Assembly (NCBI GenBank): GCA_046727575.1
Contig: JBKPCV010000017.1
Location: forward strand, 1 to 9,309
Source: DASPTH01 sp046727575
GTDB taxonomy: Bacteria; Actinomycetota; Acidimicrobiia; IMCC26256; DASPTH01
Direction: 5' to 3'
Length of the DNA: 9,309 bases
Both the position numbers and the translations under genes were made by a program. How positions within the stretch are numbered: the first letter of the stretch is position 1; each line of letters opens with the position of its first letter. Below, piece after piece: positions 1-6,827 of this stretch. The notes beneath the pieces are model-generated. The model was not told the origin of the DNA, did not search any database, and saw only the letters and a list, made by a program, of their open reading frames with translations.

Positions 1-202
1 ACGGGTACGCGAGCTTGCCGTCGGGACCGCAGTTCGGAGAGTCCAACGCGGCCTTCGACCCCACGCCCGCCGTTGGAACGAACGGTCCGTGACTCAGCGC
101 GGCGCCGGCGACTGAGGCCATGGCGGTGACGAGTGCGAAGACGACGAGCAGGACGATGACGACAGAGCCGCCGCGTCGGCGAGCTGCGGCCAGATCTCTC
201 AT
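1..202 (-). CDS. Secreted protein N-terminus (possible ABC solute-binding protein), partial
   Basis: The first 67 codons of a minus-strand gene lie here and the rest runs off the window. The frame starts at ATG (202-200) and has no stop. The protein begins with a positively charged stretch (MRDLAAARRR), then a hydrophobic core at about residues 13-30 (VVIVLLVVFALVTAM), then AGA at 32-34, which fits a Sec signal peptide cut near residue 34. The mature part contains SPNCGPDGKLAYP at 55-67. A cysteine-glycine segment of this kind near the mature N-terminus resembles actinobacterial branched-chain amino acid type solute-binding proteins, but this is only a resemblance. A GGGGGG run at 206-211 could be a poorly spaced ribosome site. 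A plausible promoter lies at 249-277. Secretion is well supported; the family is a guess. Confidence 0.6.
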   Translation of the reverse strand, partial: MRDLAAARRRGGSVVIVLLVVFALVTAMASVAGAALSHGPFVPTAGVGSKAALDSPNCGPDGKLAYP

Positions 203-248
203 GAGCCCCCCAAGAGTCCGAGCGTATCGCCGGGCGCGTGCCGCCCCA

Positions 249-277
249 ATAGTGCTGAATTCGCGACGTCTTGCCAA
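249..277 (-). promoter_or_regulatory. Candidate sigma70-type promoter for the secreted protein gene
   Basis: On the minus strand TTGGCA (277-272) and CACTAT (254-249) are separated by exactly 17 nt. The first matches TTGACA at 5 of 6 positions. The second keeps the important A2, A5 and T6 of the -10 box. Transcription would start near 242 and leave a leader of about 40 nt before the ATG at 202. The rest of the 203-323 gap shows no clear promoter for the plus-strand antiporter operon. This is a pattern match only. Confidence 0.4.
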
Positions 278-323
278 GTCATGTTCCTTTGCTCGCGGAC
301 ACGGGACGCTGACAGCATCAGGG

Positions 324-809
324 ATGGCCGATGTCTCCGAGACGACGCTTCCTGGCGTGGGCGTCCGCTACGACTTCGAGACGTCGCAGGGCATCCGTAT
401 CGGCGTGCTCGTACGCCGTACCGGGCGCCGTGACCTGCTCATCTACTCGCGCGACGATCCCGATGCGTGCACGGCCGAGCTGAGCCTCGAACCCGACGAC
501 GCCCTCGCCCTCGCCGAGCTCCTCGGGGCGCCGCGGATTGCCGAGCACCTGGCCGCCGTGCAACAGCACGTCGAAGGTCTCTCGATCGACTGGCTCGTGG
601 TCGAGGAGGGAGCGGAGTGGGCGGGTATGGCGCTGCGTGACGCCCGCGTGCGCACGAACACCGGCGTGTCGGTGGTCGCGCTGATTCGAGGCGACGGGGT
701 GATTGCAGCGCCCGGAGCCGACGACGTGCTCGAGCCCGGCGCCACGGTGGTCGCCGTGGGGAGCGCCGAGGGTCTCGAGGCCTTCGCGTCGAAGATCGGA
801 CGAGGCTGA
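324..809 (+). CDS. Cation:proton antiporter regulatory subunit (RCK_C/TrkA-C, KhtT-like)
   Basis: A 161-residue cytoplasmic regulatory subunit expected to gate the antiporter encoded 3 nt downstream. The N-terminal part (about 1-75, starting MADVSETTLPGVGVRYDFET) matches the usual opening of KhtT-like proteins. Residues 84-155 form an RCK_C (TrkA-C) domain: EGLSIDWLVVEEGAEWAG, then LRDARVRTNTGVSVVALIR, then a PGADDVLEPGATVVAVGS ending. In characterised relatives such as Bacillus KhtT this domain binds a small ligand (nucleotides such as c-di-AMP) and sets K+/H+ exchange; the ligand here cannot be read from the sequence. The frame is open upstream to 120, but the ATG at 324 gives the family's normal length and opening. 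There is no good Shine-Dalgarno site before it, so a leaderless message is possible. Family sure; symbol withheld because orthology is not proven. Confidence 0.88.
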   Translation: MADVSETTLPGVGVRYDFETSQGIRIGVLVRRTGRRDLLIYSRDDPDACTAELSLEPDDALALAELLGAPRIAEHLAAVQQHVEGLSIDWLVVEEGAEWAGMALRDARVRTNTGVSVVALIRGDGVIAAPGADDVLEPGATVVAVGSAEGLEAFASKIGRG

Positions 810-812
810 CGG

Positions 813-2054
813 ATGGTCGTCGCGGCGGCGACCGAGGACGTCGCCCTCGCGTTCATCGAACTCGGCGCGATCACGCTCGGCCTCGCCGTTCTCGCGCGCC
901 TCTCGGATCGAATCGGTGTCAGTGCGATCCCCGCATATCTCGTCGCGGGGCTCTTCTTCGGTGAAGGCGGCATCGCGACCCCGGCGCTCTCGTCGGACTT
1001 CCTCGACCTTGCCGCCGAGATCGGCGTCGTGCTGCTCCTCCTCACGCTCGGGCTCGAGTACACCGCCGACGAGTTGGTCGACGGGTTGCGGCGCAACGTT
1101 CGGTCCGGCGCGCTCGACCTGGCGCTCAACGCGGCGCCAGGTGCGCTCGCCGCAGTTGCGCTCGGATGGGACTTCGAGGAGGCAGTGCTCCTCGCCGGGA
1201 TCACCTACATCTCGTCGTCCGGCGTCATCGCCAAGGTGCTCACCGACCTCGGCCGCCTCGGCAACCGTGAGACTCCGGCGATCCTGAGCATCCTCGTGAT
1301 CGAGGACCTCGCGATGACGGTGTACCTGCCGATCGTGGCCGCGATCGTCGCGGGCGAGGCGATCGGTGCAGGACTCGCGTCGATCGGAATCGCGCTGGGC
1401 GCGACCTTTCTTGCGCTCGTCGCCGCGCTGCGACTCGGGCATCACCTCAGTCGTGCACTGTCGGCGAGGTCGGACGAGGCGTTGCTGCTCGGCGTTCTCG
1501 GGATGACGCTGTTGGTTGCCGGTGTGGCGCAGAAGCTCGATGTGTCATCGGCAATCGGCGCGTTCCTCGTCGGTATCGCCCTGTCGGGCGCTGTCCAGCG
1601 CCGCGCCAGCGCGTTGATCGAGCCGCTCCGGGACCTGTTCGCCGCATTGTTCTTCGTACTCTTCGCGTTGCGTGTCGACGTCGCGTCGCTCCCGCCGGTG
1701 CTTGCAGCGGCTGTCGTCTTGGCGATCGTGACCGGCGCCACGAAGGTTGCAGTCGGCTGGTACGCGGCGAAGCGGATCGGTGTGGGAGTCCGGGGAAGAG
1801 CGCGCGCGGGCACCTCGTTGATCGCGCGTGGCGAGTTCTCCATCGTCATCGCTGATCTCGCGATCGGGAGCGCCCTCAACCAGGATCTGGTCCTGCTCAC
1901 GGCCGCGTATGTGCTGCTGCTGGCGATCGGCGGGCCGTTGCTCGCACGTTTCGCCGACCACCTCGTGCCGCGCCAGTGGCGTGCCGCGCCACTGGCCAAT
2001 AGCGTGCGACGAGGCGATGATCAGCGCGCGGTCGACGGAGGGAGCGGAACTTGA
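813..2054 (+). CDS. CPA2-family cation:proton antiporter (KhtU/KefB-like membrane subunit)
   Basis: A 413-residue integral membrane exchanger, probably K+(or Na+)/H+, of the CPA2 (Na_H_exchanger) family. It is hydrophobic nearly throughout, with about 11-13 spans. Family hallmarks are IPAYLVAGLFFGEGG (39-53), LLLLTLGLEY (74-83), SSSGVIAKVL (134-143), VIEDLAMT with acidic pair E164-D165 in the transport core, and ARGEFSIVIADLAIG (338-352). It lacks the C-terminal RCK_N/NAD-binding domain of KefB/KefC and ends soon after the last span with a short charged tail. That fits a system where gating comes from the separate RCK_C protein encoded just upstream. The ATG at 813 is 3 nt past that stop, with GAGG at 802-805 as ribosome site. 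Its stop overlaps the start of the aldo/keto reductase (TTGA), so the three genes should be translated together. Confidence 0.9.
   Translation: MVVAAATEDVALAFIELGAITLGLAVLARLSDRIGVSAIPAYLVAGLFFGEGGIATPALSSDFLDLAAEIGVVLLLLTLGLEYTADELVDGLRRNVRSGALDLALNAAPGALAAVALGWDFEEAVLLAGITYISSSGVIAKVLTDLGRLGNRETPAILSILVIEDLAMTVYLPIVAAIVAGEAIGAGLASIGIALGATFLALVAALRLGHHLSRALSARSDEALLLGVLGMTLLVAGVAQKLDVSSAIGAFLVGIALSGAVQRRASALIEPLRDLFAALFFVLFALRVDVASLPPVLAAAVVLAIVTGATKVAVGWYAAKRIGVGVRGRARAGTSLIARGEFSIVIADLAIGSALNQDLVLLTAAYVLLLAIGGPLLARFADHLVPRQWRAAPLANSVRRGDDQRAVDGGSGT
2037..2053 (+). promoter_or_regulatory. Ribosome binding site deciding the TTG start of the reductase
   Basis: GGAGGGAG at 2037-2044 sits inside the 3' end of the antiporter gene, 6-9 nt before TTG at 2051. 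The next in-frame ATG lies at codon 24, inside the conserved GYGAMEL strand of the enzyme, so the TTG is the only start that keeps the fold whole. The stop of the antiporter (2052-2054) overlaps this start by 4 nt. Confidence 0.75.
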
Positions 2055-2974
2055 GCGAGCTTCCCACTGCAACACTGGGTCGCACGGGCCTGGAGGTCAC
2101 GAAGCTCGGGTACGGAGCAATGGAGCTGCGCGTCGGCGAACAGGCCCGGGCTCAGGCCGGCGAGATCCTCAACGCGGTCCTCGACGCGGGGATCAACTTC
2201 GTCGACACATCACCCGACTACGGCGTGTCCGAGGAACTGATCGGCGAGCACATCTCGGGCCGCCGCACCGAGTTCTTCCTCGCCAGCAAGTGCGGCTGCC
2301 CGATCAACCAACCACCTCCCGCCGCCGGCGAGCGACCGCAGCACGTCTTCACGCCGGAGAACATCCGCGCCGGCGTCGAGCAGAGCCTCCGCCGCATGAA
2401 CACCGACCACCTCGACCTCGTGCAGTTCCACGTCAGCCCGTCACGCCAGACGCTGGAGGAGAAAGGCGCAGTCGACGCGTTGCAGGAGCTCCGCGACGAG
2501 GGCAAGACGCGCTTCATCGGCATGTCGGGAACGCTGCCCAACCTCGCCGACCACATCGCGATGGGCGTGTTCGATGCGTTCCAGATCCCGTATTCGGCGC
2601 TCGAGCGCGAACACGAGGACGCAATCCGCGATGCAGCGGCGGCGGGTTCGGGCACCGTTATCCGCGGCGGCGTCGCTCGCGGCGCCCCGAACCTCGACGA
2701 GGCGAGCCTGGCGAGGTATCCCGACTTCTGGCGCCCGATGGTGGAGGCGCGCCGCGACCGGTGGGATCATGCGGAGCTGGACGACCTGCTCGAGGGCATG
2801 ACGCGCATGGAGTTCATGCTGCGCTTCACCTTGAGCCACCCACAGATGCACACCACGATCGTCGGCACCGCGAACCCGCAGCACCTCGCTGACAACATCG
2901 CGGCGGCGCAGAAGGGCCCCCTCGCGCCCGACATCTACGAAACCGCCAAGCAGCGCCTGGCAGCGGCGGTGTAG
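2051..2974 (+). CDS. Aldo/keto reductase, NADPH-dependent type
   Basis: A 307-residue soluble (beta/alpha)8-barrel oxidoreductase expected to reduce aldehydes or ketones with NADPH. The opening LGRTGLEVTKLGYGAMEL is typical of the family. The catalytic tetrad is complete: D52 and Y57 in FVDTSPDYG, K80 in FFLASKCG, and H127 in DLVQFH. Later family segments include KTRFIGMSG (152-160), FQIPYSALE (177-185) and TIVGTANPQHLADNI (269-283), which contributes to the cofactor pocket. Residues 82-98 form a proline-rich insertion (PINQPPPAAGERP) in the loop after the catalytic lysine. The substrate cannot be named. Coupling to a K+/H+ antiporter hints at reactive aldehydes such as methylglyoxal, since other bacteria pair such antiporters with electrophile defence; this is inference. 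Confidence 0.9.
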   Translation: MSELPTATLGRTGLEVTKLGYGAMELRVGEQARAQAGEILNAVLDAGINFVDTSPDYGVSEELIGEHISGRRTEFFLASKCGCPINQPPPAAGERPQHVFTPENIRAGVEQSLRRMNTDHLDLVQFHVSPSRQTLEEKGAVDALQELRDEGKTRFIGMSGTLPNLADHIAMGVFDAFQIPYSALEREHEDAIRDAAAAGSGTVIRGGVARGAPNLDEASLARYPDFWRPMVEARRDRWDHAELDDLLEGMTRMEFMLRFTLSHPQMHTTIVGTANPQHLADNIAAAQKGPLAPDIYETAKQRLAAAV

Positions 2975-2993
2975 GGCGAGCCGCGTGCCGGGG

Positions 2994-3761
2994 CTAGCGC
3001 GGTGGGAAGCGCACCGCGCCGTCGAGCCTGATCACTTCACCGTTGAGCATCGGGTTGTCGACGACCTGTTCGACGAGCATCGCGAACTCGTCTGGTTGTC
3101 CGAGGCGCTTCGGGAAGGGCTGCATCTCGACGAAGCTCTCGACCATCTCCTGGCGCGCGTTCGCCATTGCCGGCGTGAGGAACGTGCCCGGTGCGATGGT
3201 CACCACGCGCACACCGATCGCGGCAAGGTCGCGCGCCGCAGGGAGCGTCATGCCGACGATGCCGCCTTTCGCCGCGGAGTACGCGCTCTGGCCGATCTGG
3301 CCGTCGAACGCCGCGATCGACGCGGTGTTCACGATCACGCCGCGCTGGCCGTCGTCGTCGGGCTGTGTCTTCGCCATCTCGACCGACGCCAGCCGCATCA
3401 CGTTGAACGTGCCGAACAAGCACAACGTCACCGTCCACGCGAAGCTCTCGAGATCGTGAGGTGTGCCGTCACGGCTCAGCACTCGTTTGCTCACGCCGGC
3501 GCCGGCACAGTTGATGACGACGCGCAGCGGTCCGCGGGCCGCGGCCACGCGAACGAGCTCGAGCACCTCGGACTCGACCGTGACGTCGGTGTGCACGAAC
3601 TCCACTTGGTCACCGAGCTCGTCGACGATCGCCTTGGCACGTTCGTCGTTGATGTCGGCGATCGTGACGTTGGCGCCGCGGCGAACGAGACGGCGCAGCG
3701 ACGCCTCGCCGAGGCCCGAAGCGCCGCCCGTGACGATGACGCTTGCACCCTCGATGTCCAC
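2994..3761 (-). CDS. Short-chain dehydrogenase, HSD10 / type-2 3-hydroxyacyl-CoA dehydrogenase-like
   Basis: A 255-residue classical SDR. The cofactor motif TGGASGLG is at 11-18. D36 at the end of beta-2 (TIADIND) indicates NAD rather than NADP. NCAGAG is at 84-89, N120 in FGTFN, and the catalytic triad is S148 (NTASIAAFDG), Y161 and K165 (YSAAK). IAPGTFLTPAM (189-199) and the ending LNGEVIRLDGAVRFPPR are close to type-2 3-hydroxyacyl-CoA dehydrogenases, which oxidise 3-hydroxy (including 2-methyl-3-hydroxy) acyl-CoAs or hydroxysteroids. The exact substrate is inferred from that resemblance. The GTG start at 3761 has no Shine-Dalgarno site. CACGAT at 3768-3773 (minus strand), six nt upstream, could be a -10 box for a leaderless message. 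The gene converges on the aldo/keto reductase with 19 nt between stops and diverges from the DinB-like gene. Confidence 0.9.
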   Translation of the reverse strand: MDIEGASVIVTGGASGLGEASLRRLVRRGANVTIADINDERAKAIVDELGDQVEFVHTDVTVESEVLELVRVAAARGPLRVVINCAGAGVSKRVLSRDGTPHDLESFAWTVTLCLFGTFNVMRLASVEMAKTQPDDDGQRGVIVNTASIAAFDGQIGQSAYSAAKGGIVGMTLPAARDLAAIGVRVVTIAPGTFLTPAMANARQEMVESFVEMQPFPKRLGQPDEFAMLVEQVVDNPMLNGEVIRLDGAVRFPPR

Positions 3762-3803
3762 GCCGTGATCGTGGCACAGCTTCCTGGCGCTGGCGAATGT
3801 CGC

Positions 3804-3819
3804 TACCTTGGGTCGGGTG
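3804..3819 (+). promoter_or_regulatory. Leaderless-type -10 box before the TIGR03086 gene
   Basis: TACCTT (3804-3809) fits the actinobacterial TANNNT -10 consensus and ends 7 nt before GTG at 3817, so transcription would begin on or next to the start codon. No Shine-Dalgarno site is present and no good -35 box is visible. This favours the GTG at 3817 over the in-frame TTG at 3808, which lies within the proposed -10 box. The 55 nt between this gene and the divergent dehydrogenase gene must hold promoters for both. Confidence 0.5.
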
Positions 3820-4365
3820 ACCGAGATCTCGGACCGCTATCGCCGTCGGGCCGCCGCCTTCAGCGAGCGCGTCGAAGCCGTCCCCGACGACCGCTGGGAC
3901 GATCCGTCTCCCTGCGAGGAGTGGGTCGCACGCGACATCGTGCAGCACATGGTCGACAACGCGAGTCGGTTCTACGCGCTCGTCGGCCGCGAAGTGCCGC
4001 CCGGCCCGTCTGTTGCCGACGATCCGGTCGGCGCGTGGAAACACGCACGCGACGCGATCCAGGAAGGGCTCGACGACCCCGCGGTTGCGACGCTGGAGTA
4101 CGACGGCCAGATGGGCAGAGGAACCTTCGAGCAGGGTGTGGACCGGTTCGCGGGTCCGGACCTCGTGATCCACGCCTGGGACCTGGCGCGCGCGACCGGC
4201 GGTGACGAGCGCCTCGATCCTGACGACGTACACGCGATCTACGAGGCGATGCAACCGATGGACGAGGTGATGCGCACATCGGGCGCGATGGGCCCGAAGC
4301 TCGAGCCGCCTCCGGGCGCCGACGCACAGACTCGCCTGCTCGCGTTCTCGGGTCGCCGCGCCTGA
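3817..4365 (+). CDS. TIGR03086-family metal-binding protein (DinB/mycothiol maleylpyruvate isomerase-like)
   Basis: A 182-residue four-helix-bundle protein of the DinB/MDMPI superfamily. The N-terminal half shows the family pattern RWDDPSPCEEWVARDIVQHM (27-45), with H44 as probable first metal ligand. The second half has DLVIHAWDLARATG (115-128), with H119 and D122 as further ligand candidates. The tail DAQTRLLAFSGRRA is the usual TIGR03086 ending. Relatives are mycothiol-dependent isomerases or thiol transferases in actinobacteria, but most TIGR03086 members have no known reaction and none is claimed here. I chose GTG at 3817 (MTEISDRYRR) over TTG at 3808 because of the family N-terminus and the -10 box that overlaps the latter. 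It leads an operon with the EthD protein 6 nt downstream and the ABC exporter after that. Confidence 0.85.
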   Translation: MTEISDRYRRRAAAFSERVEAVPDDRWDDPSPCEEWVARDIVQHMVDNASRFYALVGREVPPGPSVADDPVGAWKHARDAIQEGLDDPAVATLEYDGQMGRGTFEQGVDRFAGPDLVIHAWDLARATGGDERLDPDDVHAIYEAMQPMDEVMRTSGAMGPKLEPPPGADAQTRLLAFSGRRA

Positions 4366-4371
4366 CAGCCG

Positions 4372-4989
4372 ATGGAGAAGCTGCTCTTTCTCTTTCCGCG
4401 CAAGCCGGGCCTGAGTCGCGAAGAGTTCGTCGACCACTACCTCGAGGTGCACGCGCCGCTGGGTCTCGAGCTCACACGGACCATGGTTCGGTACACGGTG
4501 AACCTCCGTGACGACGACGACCATGCTCCTCAAGGCGTCGACGCCTTCACGGAGACCTGGACGGAATCGGTCAGGGACTTCTTGGACCCGGCGAAGTCGT
4601 TTGCGACACCCGACGACGCCCAGCGGCTCATGACCGACCACAACTCGTTCATCGGATCGCCGTACGACGTGTATGCCGTCGACGAAACGGTGCGGAAAGG
4701 GGTGGAGCGACCGATCCCCACCGGCGAGCGCCCGAGCGGCACCCGCGCGATCGTGGCGATCACTGACATCGCCGTGTTGCACCGACTCGCGAGCCTGTTG
4801 CCGGAGGCCGACGTCGTGCGTTACGTCGAGAACCCGGTGCGCGACCCGATCGCGACCGAGGCATTCGGGCCCGTCCGTACTTTCGTTGCCATCAACCTCG
4901 CACCCGGGAGTCAGCTCGTGTCGAAGATCGAGGAGATCGTCGATGGCAGCGGCGCGGTGTACCTCGTGCACGAGTACGTGCAGAAGTAG
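4372..4989 (+). CDS. EthD-domain protein (dimeric alpha+beta barrel)
   Basis: A 205-residue soluble protein. Residues 1-105 are an EthD domain: MEKLLFLFPRKPGLSREEF, then YLEVHAPLGLEL with the conserved H27-A-P, then YTVNL, and a FLDPAKSFATPDDAQRL segment before YDVYAVDETV. EthD proteins are ferredoxin-like barrels named for an accessory protein needed for ethyl tert-butyl ether degradation; the biochemical role is generally unknown. Residues 124-205 (from TRAIVAITD to VYLVHEYVQK) keep the alternating hydrophobic pattern of a second such domain but not its signature residues, suggesting a degenerate tandem copy. The ATG is 6 nt after the upstream stop and has no Shine-Dalgarno site, so translation probably continues by re-initiation. 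The next gene begins 6 nt after its stop. No function is claimed beyond family. Confidence 0.8.
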   Translation: MEKLLFLFPRKPGLSREEFVDHYLEVHAPLGLELTRTMVRYTVNLRDDDDHAPQGVDAFTETWTESVRDFLDPAKSFATPDDAQRLMTDHNSFIGSPYDVYAVDETVRKGVERPIPTGERPSGTRAIVAITDIAVLHRLASLLPEADVVRYVENPVRDPIATEAFGPVRTFVAINLAPGSQLVSKIEEIVDGSGAVYLVHEYVQK

Positions 4990-4995
4990 ATCGCT

Positions 4996-6006
4996 TTGAG
5001 CGCCGTGCCACCGATCGCGATCCGCGCCGACAGTCTCGTCAAGCGATTCGGTGATGTCACCGCGCTCGGTGGTGTCTCCTTCGAGGTGCCCGTCGGAAAC
5101 GTTCTCGGGCTGCTCGGACCCAACGGCGCCGGCAAGACCACGGCCGTGCGGATCCTCACGACGCTGCTGCTTGCCGACGCCGGATCCGCGCAGGTCCTCG
5201 GCATCGACGTCACCGAGGACCCGCACAGAGTGCGCGGCTCGATCGGCTTCGCCGGTCAATACGCCGCGGTCGACGAGAACCTCACCGCGCGCGAGAACCT
5301 GAAGATGGTCGGCAGGCTCACCCACATGTCGCCGGCCGAGATCACGACTCGCGGCCGCGAGCTCCTGGAGCGGTTCGCGCTGAGTGACGCTGCCGACCGT
5401 GTCGTGCGTACCTTCTCCGGAGGGATGCGGCGGCGGCTCGACCTGGCCGCCGCGCTGATGCACCGCCCGCCGGTGCTCTTTCTCGACGAACCGACGACGG
5501 GCCTCGATCCTCAAGGCCGCAGCGAGCTCTGGGACGTGATCGAGGACCTCGTCGACACGGGCGTCACGGTGCTGCTCACCACGCAATATCTCGAGGAAGC
5601 CGACTATCTCGCCGACTACATCGTCGTCGTCGATTGCGGGCTCGTGATCGCCGAAGGGACGGCCGCGGAGCTCAAGACGAGGTTCGGGTCGACCGTCATC
5701 GAGGTCGGGCTCCGTGACCCCTCCGAGACAACAGTCGCCGTGGAGCGCCTGCGCCCCATCGGCCCGGTATCGGCCGACGGCAAAGTGCTGCACGTCACGG
5801 TGACGGAAGGTGACGGCGCAGTGGCGATGCTGGAGACGGTGCGCACGCTCGACGCGGCCGAGCTGCACCCGACCACCCTGTCGTTGCGGGAGCCGACCCT
5901 CGACGACGTGTTCCTCGAGCTCACCGGACACGTCGCGGAGCAACCGTCCGGGAACGGCAACCAGCCGCCGTCCAATGGCAGGCGACGTCGCAGGAGGTCG
6001 TCGTGA
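4996..6006 (+). CDS. ABC transporter ATP-binding protein, DrrA-like
   Basis: A 336-residue ATPase that should power the permease encoded by the overlapping next gene. Walker A GPNGAGKTT is at 41-49, Q-loop Q88 in FAGQYAAVDENLT, signature SGGMRRRLDLAAAL at 141-154, and Walker B LFLDEPTTGLD at 161-171 with catalytic E165. The switch position, often histidine, is Q197 in TTQYLEEAD; glutamine here is common in the daunorubicin-resistance (DrrA) group, so it is not a defect. Residues 225-310 form the C-terminal extension of this group (DUF4162 type), and the last 25 residues are a polar, arginine-rich tail. The start is uncertain: TTG at 4996 or GTG at 5005, neither with a strong ribosome site. 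DrrAB systems export hydrophobic drugs or lipids; the substrate here is unknown. Confidence 0.92.
   Translation: MSAVPPIAIRADSLVKRFGDVTALGGVSFEVPVGNVLGLLGPNGAGKTTAVRILTTLLLADAGSAQVLGIDVTEDPHRVRGSIGFAGQYAAVDENLTARENLKMVGRLTHMSPAEITTRGRELLERFALSDAADRVVRTFSGGMRRRLDLAAALMHRPPVLFLDEPTTGLDPQGRSELWDVIEDLVDTGVTVLLTTQYLEEADYLADYIVVVDCGLVIAEGTAAELKTRFGSTVIEVGLRDPSETTVAVERLRPIGPVSADGKVLHVTVTEGDGAVAMLETVRTLDAAELHPTTLSLREPTLDDVFLELTGHVAEQPSGNGNQPPSNGRRRRRRSS
5992..6005 (+). promoter_or_regulatory. Strong ribosome binding site fixing the GTG start of the permease
   Basis: AGGAGG (5992-5997) lies 5 nt before GTG at 6003 and is the best Shine-Dalgarno match among the plus-strand genes here. It sits within the codons for the arginine-rich tail of the ATPase, and the start overlaps that gene's TGA by 4 nt (GTGA). 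Confidence 0.75.
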
Positions 6007-6827
6007 CGACGGTGACGAGCGCTCCCGACACGCCTCCTGTCGTCGCCCCGAAGGTCGACCGTCCGCACCTGGTCGGCGACGCGCTGACCATCGCGTGGCG
6101 CAACCTCTTGAACATCCGGCGGAATCCGCAGCTGCTCGTGTTCGCCACGATCCAGCCCGTGATCTTCATCCTGAACTTCCGCTACGTGTTCGGCGGCGCG
6201 ATCAACGCGCAGAGCCTCGGTGGTATCTCGTATGTCAACTACTTGATGCCGGGCATCTTCGTGCAAACGGTCGTGTTCGGGGCGCTGACGACGGCGGTCG
6301 GCCTCGCCGGCGATCTGCACCTCGGCATCATCGACCGCTTCAAGTCGCTGCCGATCGCACGCTCCGCGGTGCTCACCGGTCGCACGACGGCCGATCTCAT
6401 CAGGAATTTCTTCGTCGTCATCCTGATGAGCGTGGTTGGTTTCGCGGTCGGTTGGCGTGTGCAGTCCGACGTGTGGGGACTCCTGGCCGCCCTCGCGCTG
6501 ATCCTCGGGTTCTCCTATTCGCTCTCGTGGATCTTCGCGTTCGTCGGATTGAGCGTGAAGGACGCGGAGACTGCGCAGGCAGCGTCGTTCCCGATCCTCG
6601 CGCCACTGATCTTCGCGTCGTCGGCATTCATCCCGGTGCAGACGATGCCAGGCTGGTTGCAGCCGTGGGCGAAGCATCAGCCGGTGTCAGTGGTCTGCAA
6701 CGCCGCTCGTGACCTCACGCTCGGTCTCCCCGCGGGCGGCAACACCCTCAGGGCGCTGGCGTGGATCGTCGGCATCGTCGCCGTCTTTGCGCCGCTCGCC
6801 GTCCGCAAGTACCGCAAGGTCACCTGA
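6003..6827 (+). CDS. ABC-2 type transporter permease, DrrB-like
   Basis: A 274-residue membrane subunit with about six spans, at roughly 43-66, 82-104, 131-153, 158-181, 194-212 and 249-266. Family features are an N-terminal cytoplasmic arm ending TIAWRNLLNIRRNPQLL, YLMPGIFVQTVVFGALTTAV (80-99), the cytoplasmic loop GIIDRFKSLPIARSAVLTGR (108-127), which is the coupling region of DrrB-type permeases, and FASSAFIPVQTMPGWLQPWA (204-223) followed by HQPVSVV. This is the standard ABC2_membrane pattern for small-molecule, antibiotic or lipid exporters. Two of these with two ATPases would make the transporter. The gene overlaps the ATPase gene by 4 nt and is the last of the operon; its stop is followed at once by the palindrome at 6828-6902. 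Confidence 0.92.
   Translation: MTTVTSAPDTPPVVAPKVDRPHLVGDALTIAWRNLLNIRRNPQLLVFATIQPVIFILNFRYVFGGAINAQSLGGISYVNYLMPGIFVQTVVFGALTTAVGLAGDLHLGIIDRFKSLPIARSAVLTGRTTADLIRNFFVVILMSVVGFAVGWRVQSDVWGLLAALALILGFSYSLSWIFAFVGLSVKDAETAQAASFPILAPLIFASSAFIPVQTMPGWLQPWAKHQPVSVVCNAARDLTLGLPAGGNTLRALAWIVGIVAVFAPLAVRKYRKVT

Noticed and set aside
120..323. N-terminal extension of the antiporter regulator from the ATG at 120
   Set aside because: The extension has no family similarity, lies over the signal-peptide gene and its promoter on the other strand, and the ATG at 324 gives the normal KhtT-type N-terminus and length.
318..1445. A 375-codon minus-strand open frame across the antiporter operon
   Set aside because: It lies opposite two well-supported genes and encodes a charged, low-complexity sequence without a recognisable domain.
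2981..3002. CCGCG/CGCGG stem between the reductase and dehydrogenase as a terminator
   Set aside because: Only 5 bp with a 12-nt loop, no T-run, and it reaches into the coding end of the dehydrogenase; expected by chance at this GC content.
2985..4205. A 406-codon plus-strand open frame over the dehydrogenase gene
   Set aside because: The minus-strand SDR has its complete cofactor and catalytic motifs; the plus-strand frame is a shadow and crosses into the TIGR03086 gene in another frame.
5587..5589. Loss of the ABC switch histidine (Q197) as a sign of a dead ATPase
   Set aside because: Glutamine in a TTQYLEEAD context is usual in DrrA-type ATPases, and all other ATPase motifs are intact.
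3610..5943. A 777-codon open frame on the minus strand, the longest in the window
   Set aside because: It runs antisense to the TIGR03086, EthD and ABC ATPase genes, all of which have clear family motifs. Its protein is arginine/histidine/aspartate rich with no domain, typical of the antisense frame of GC-rich genes.
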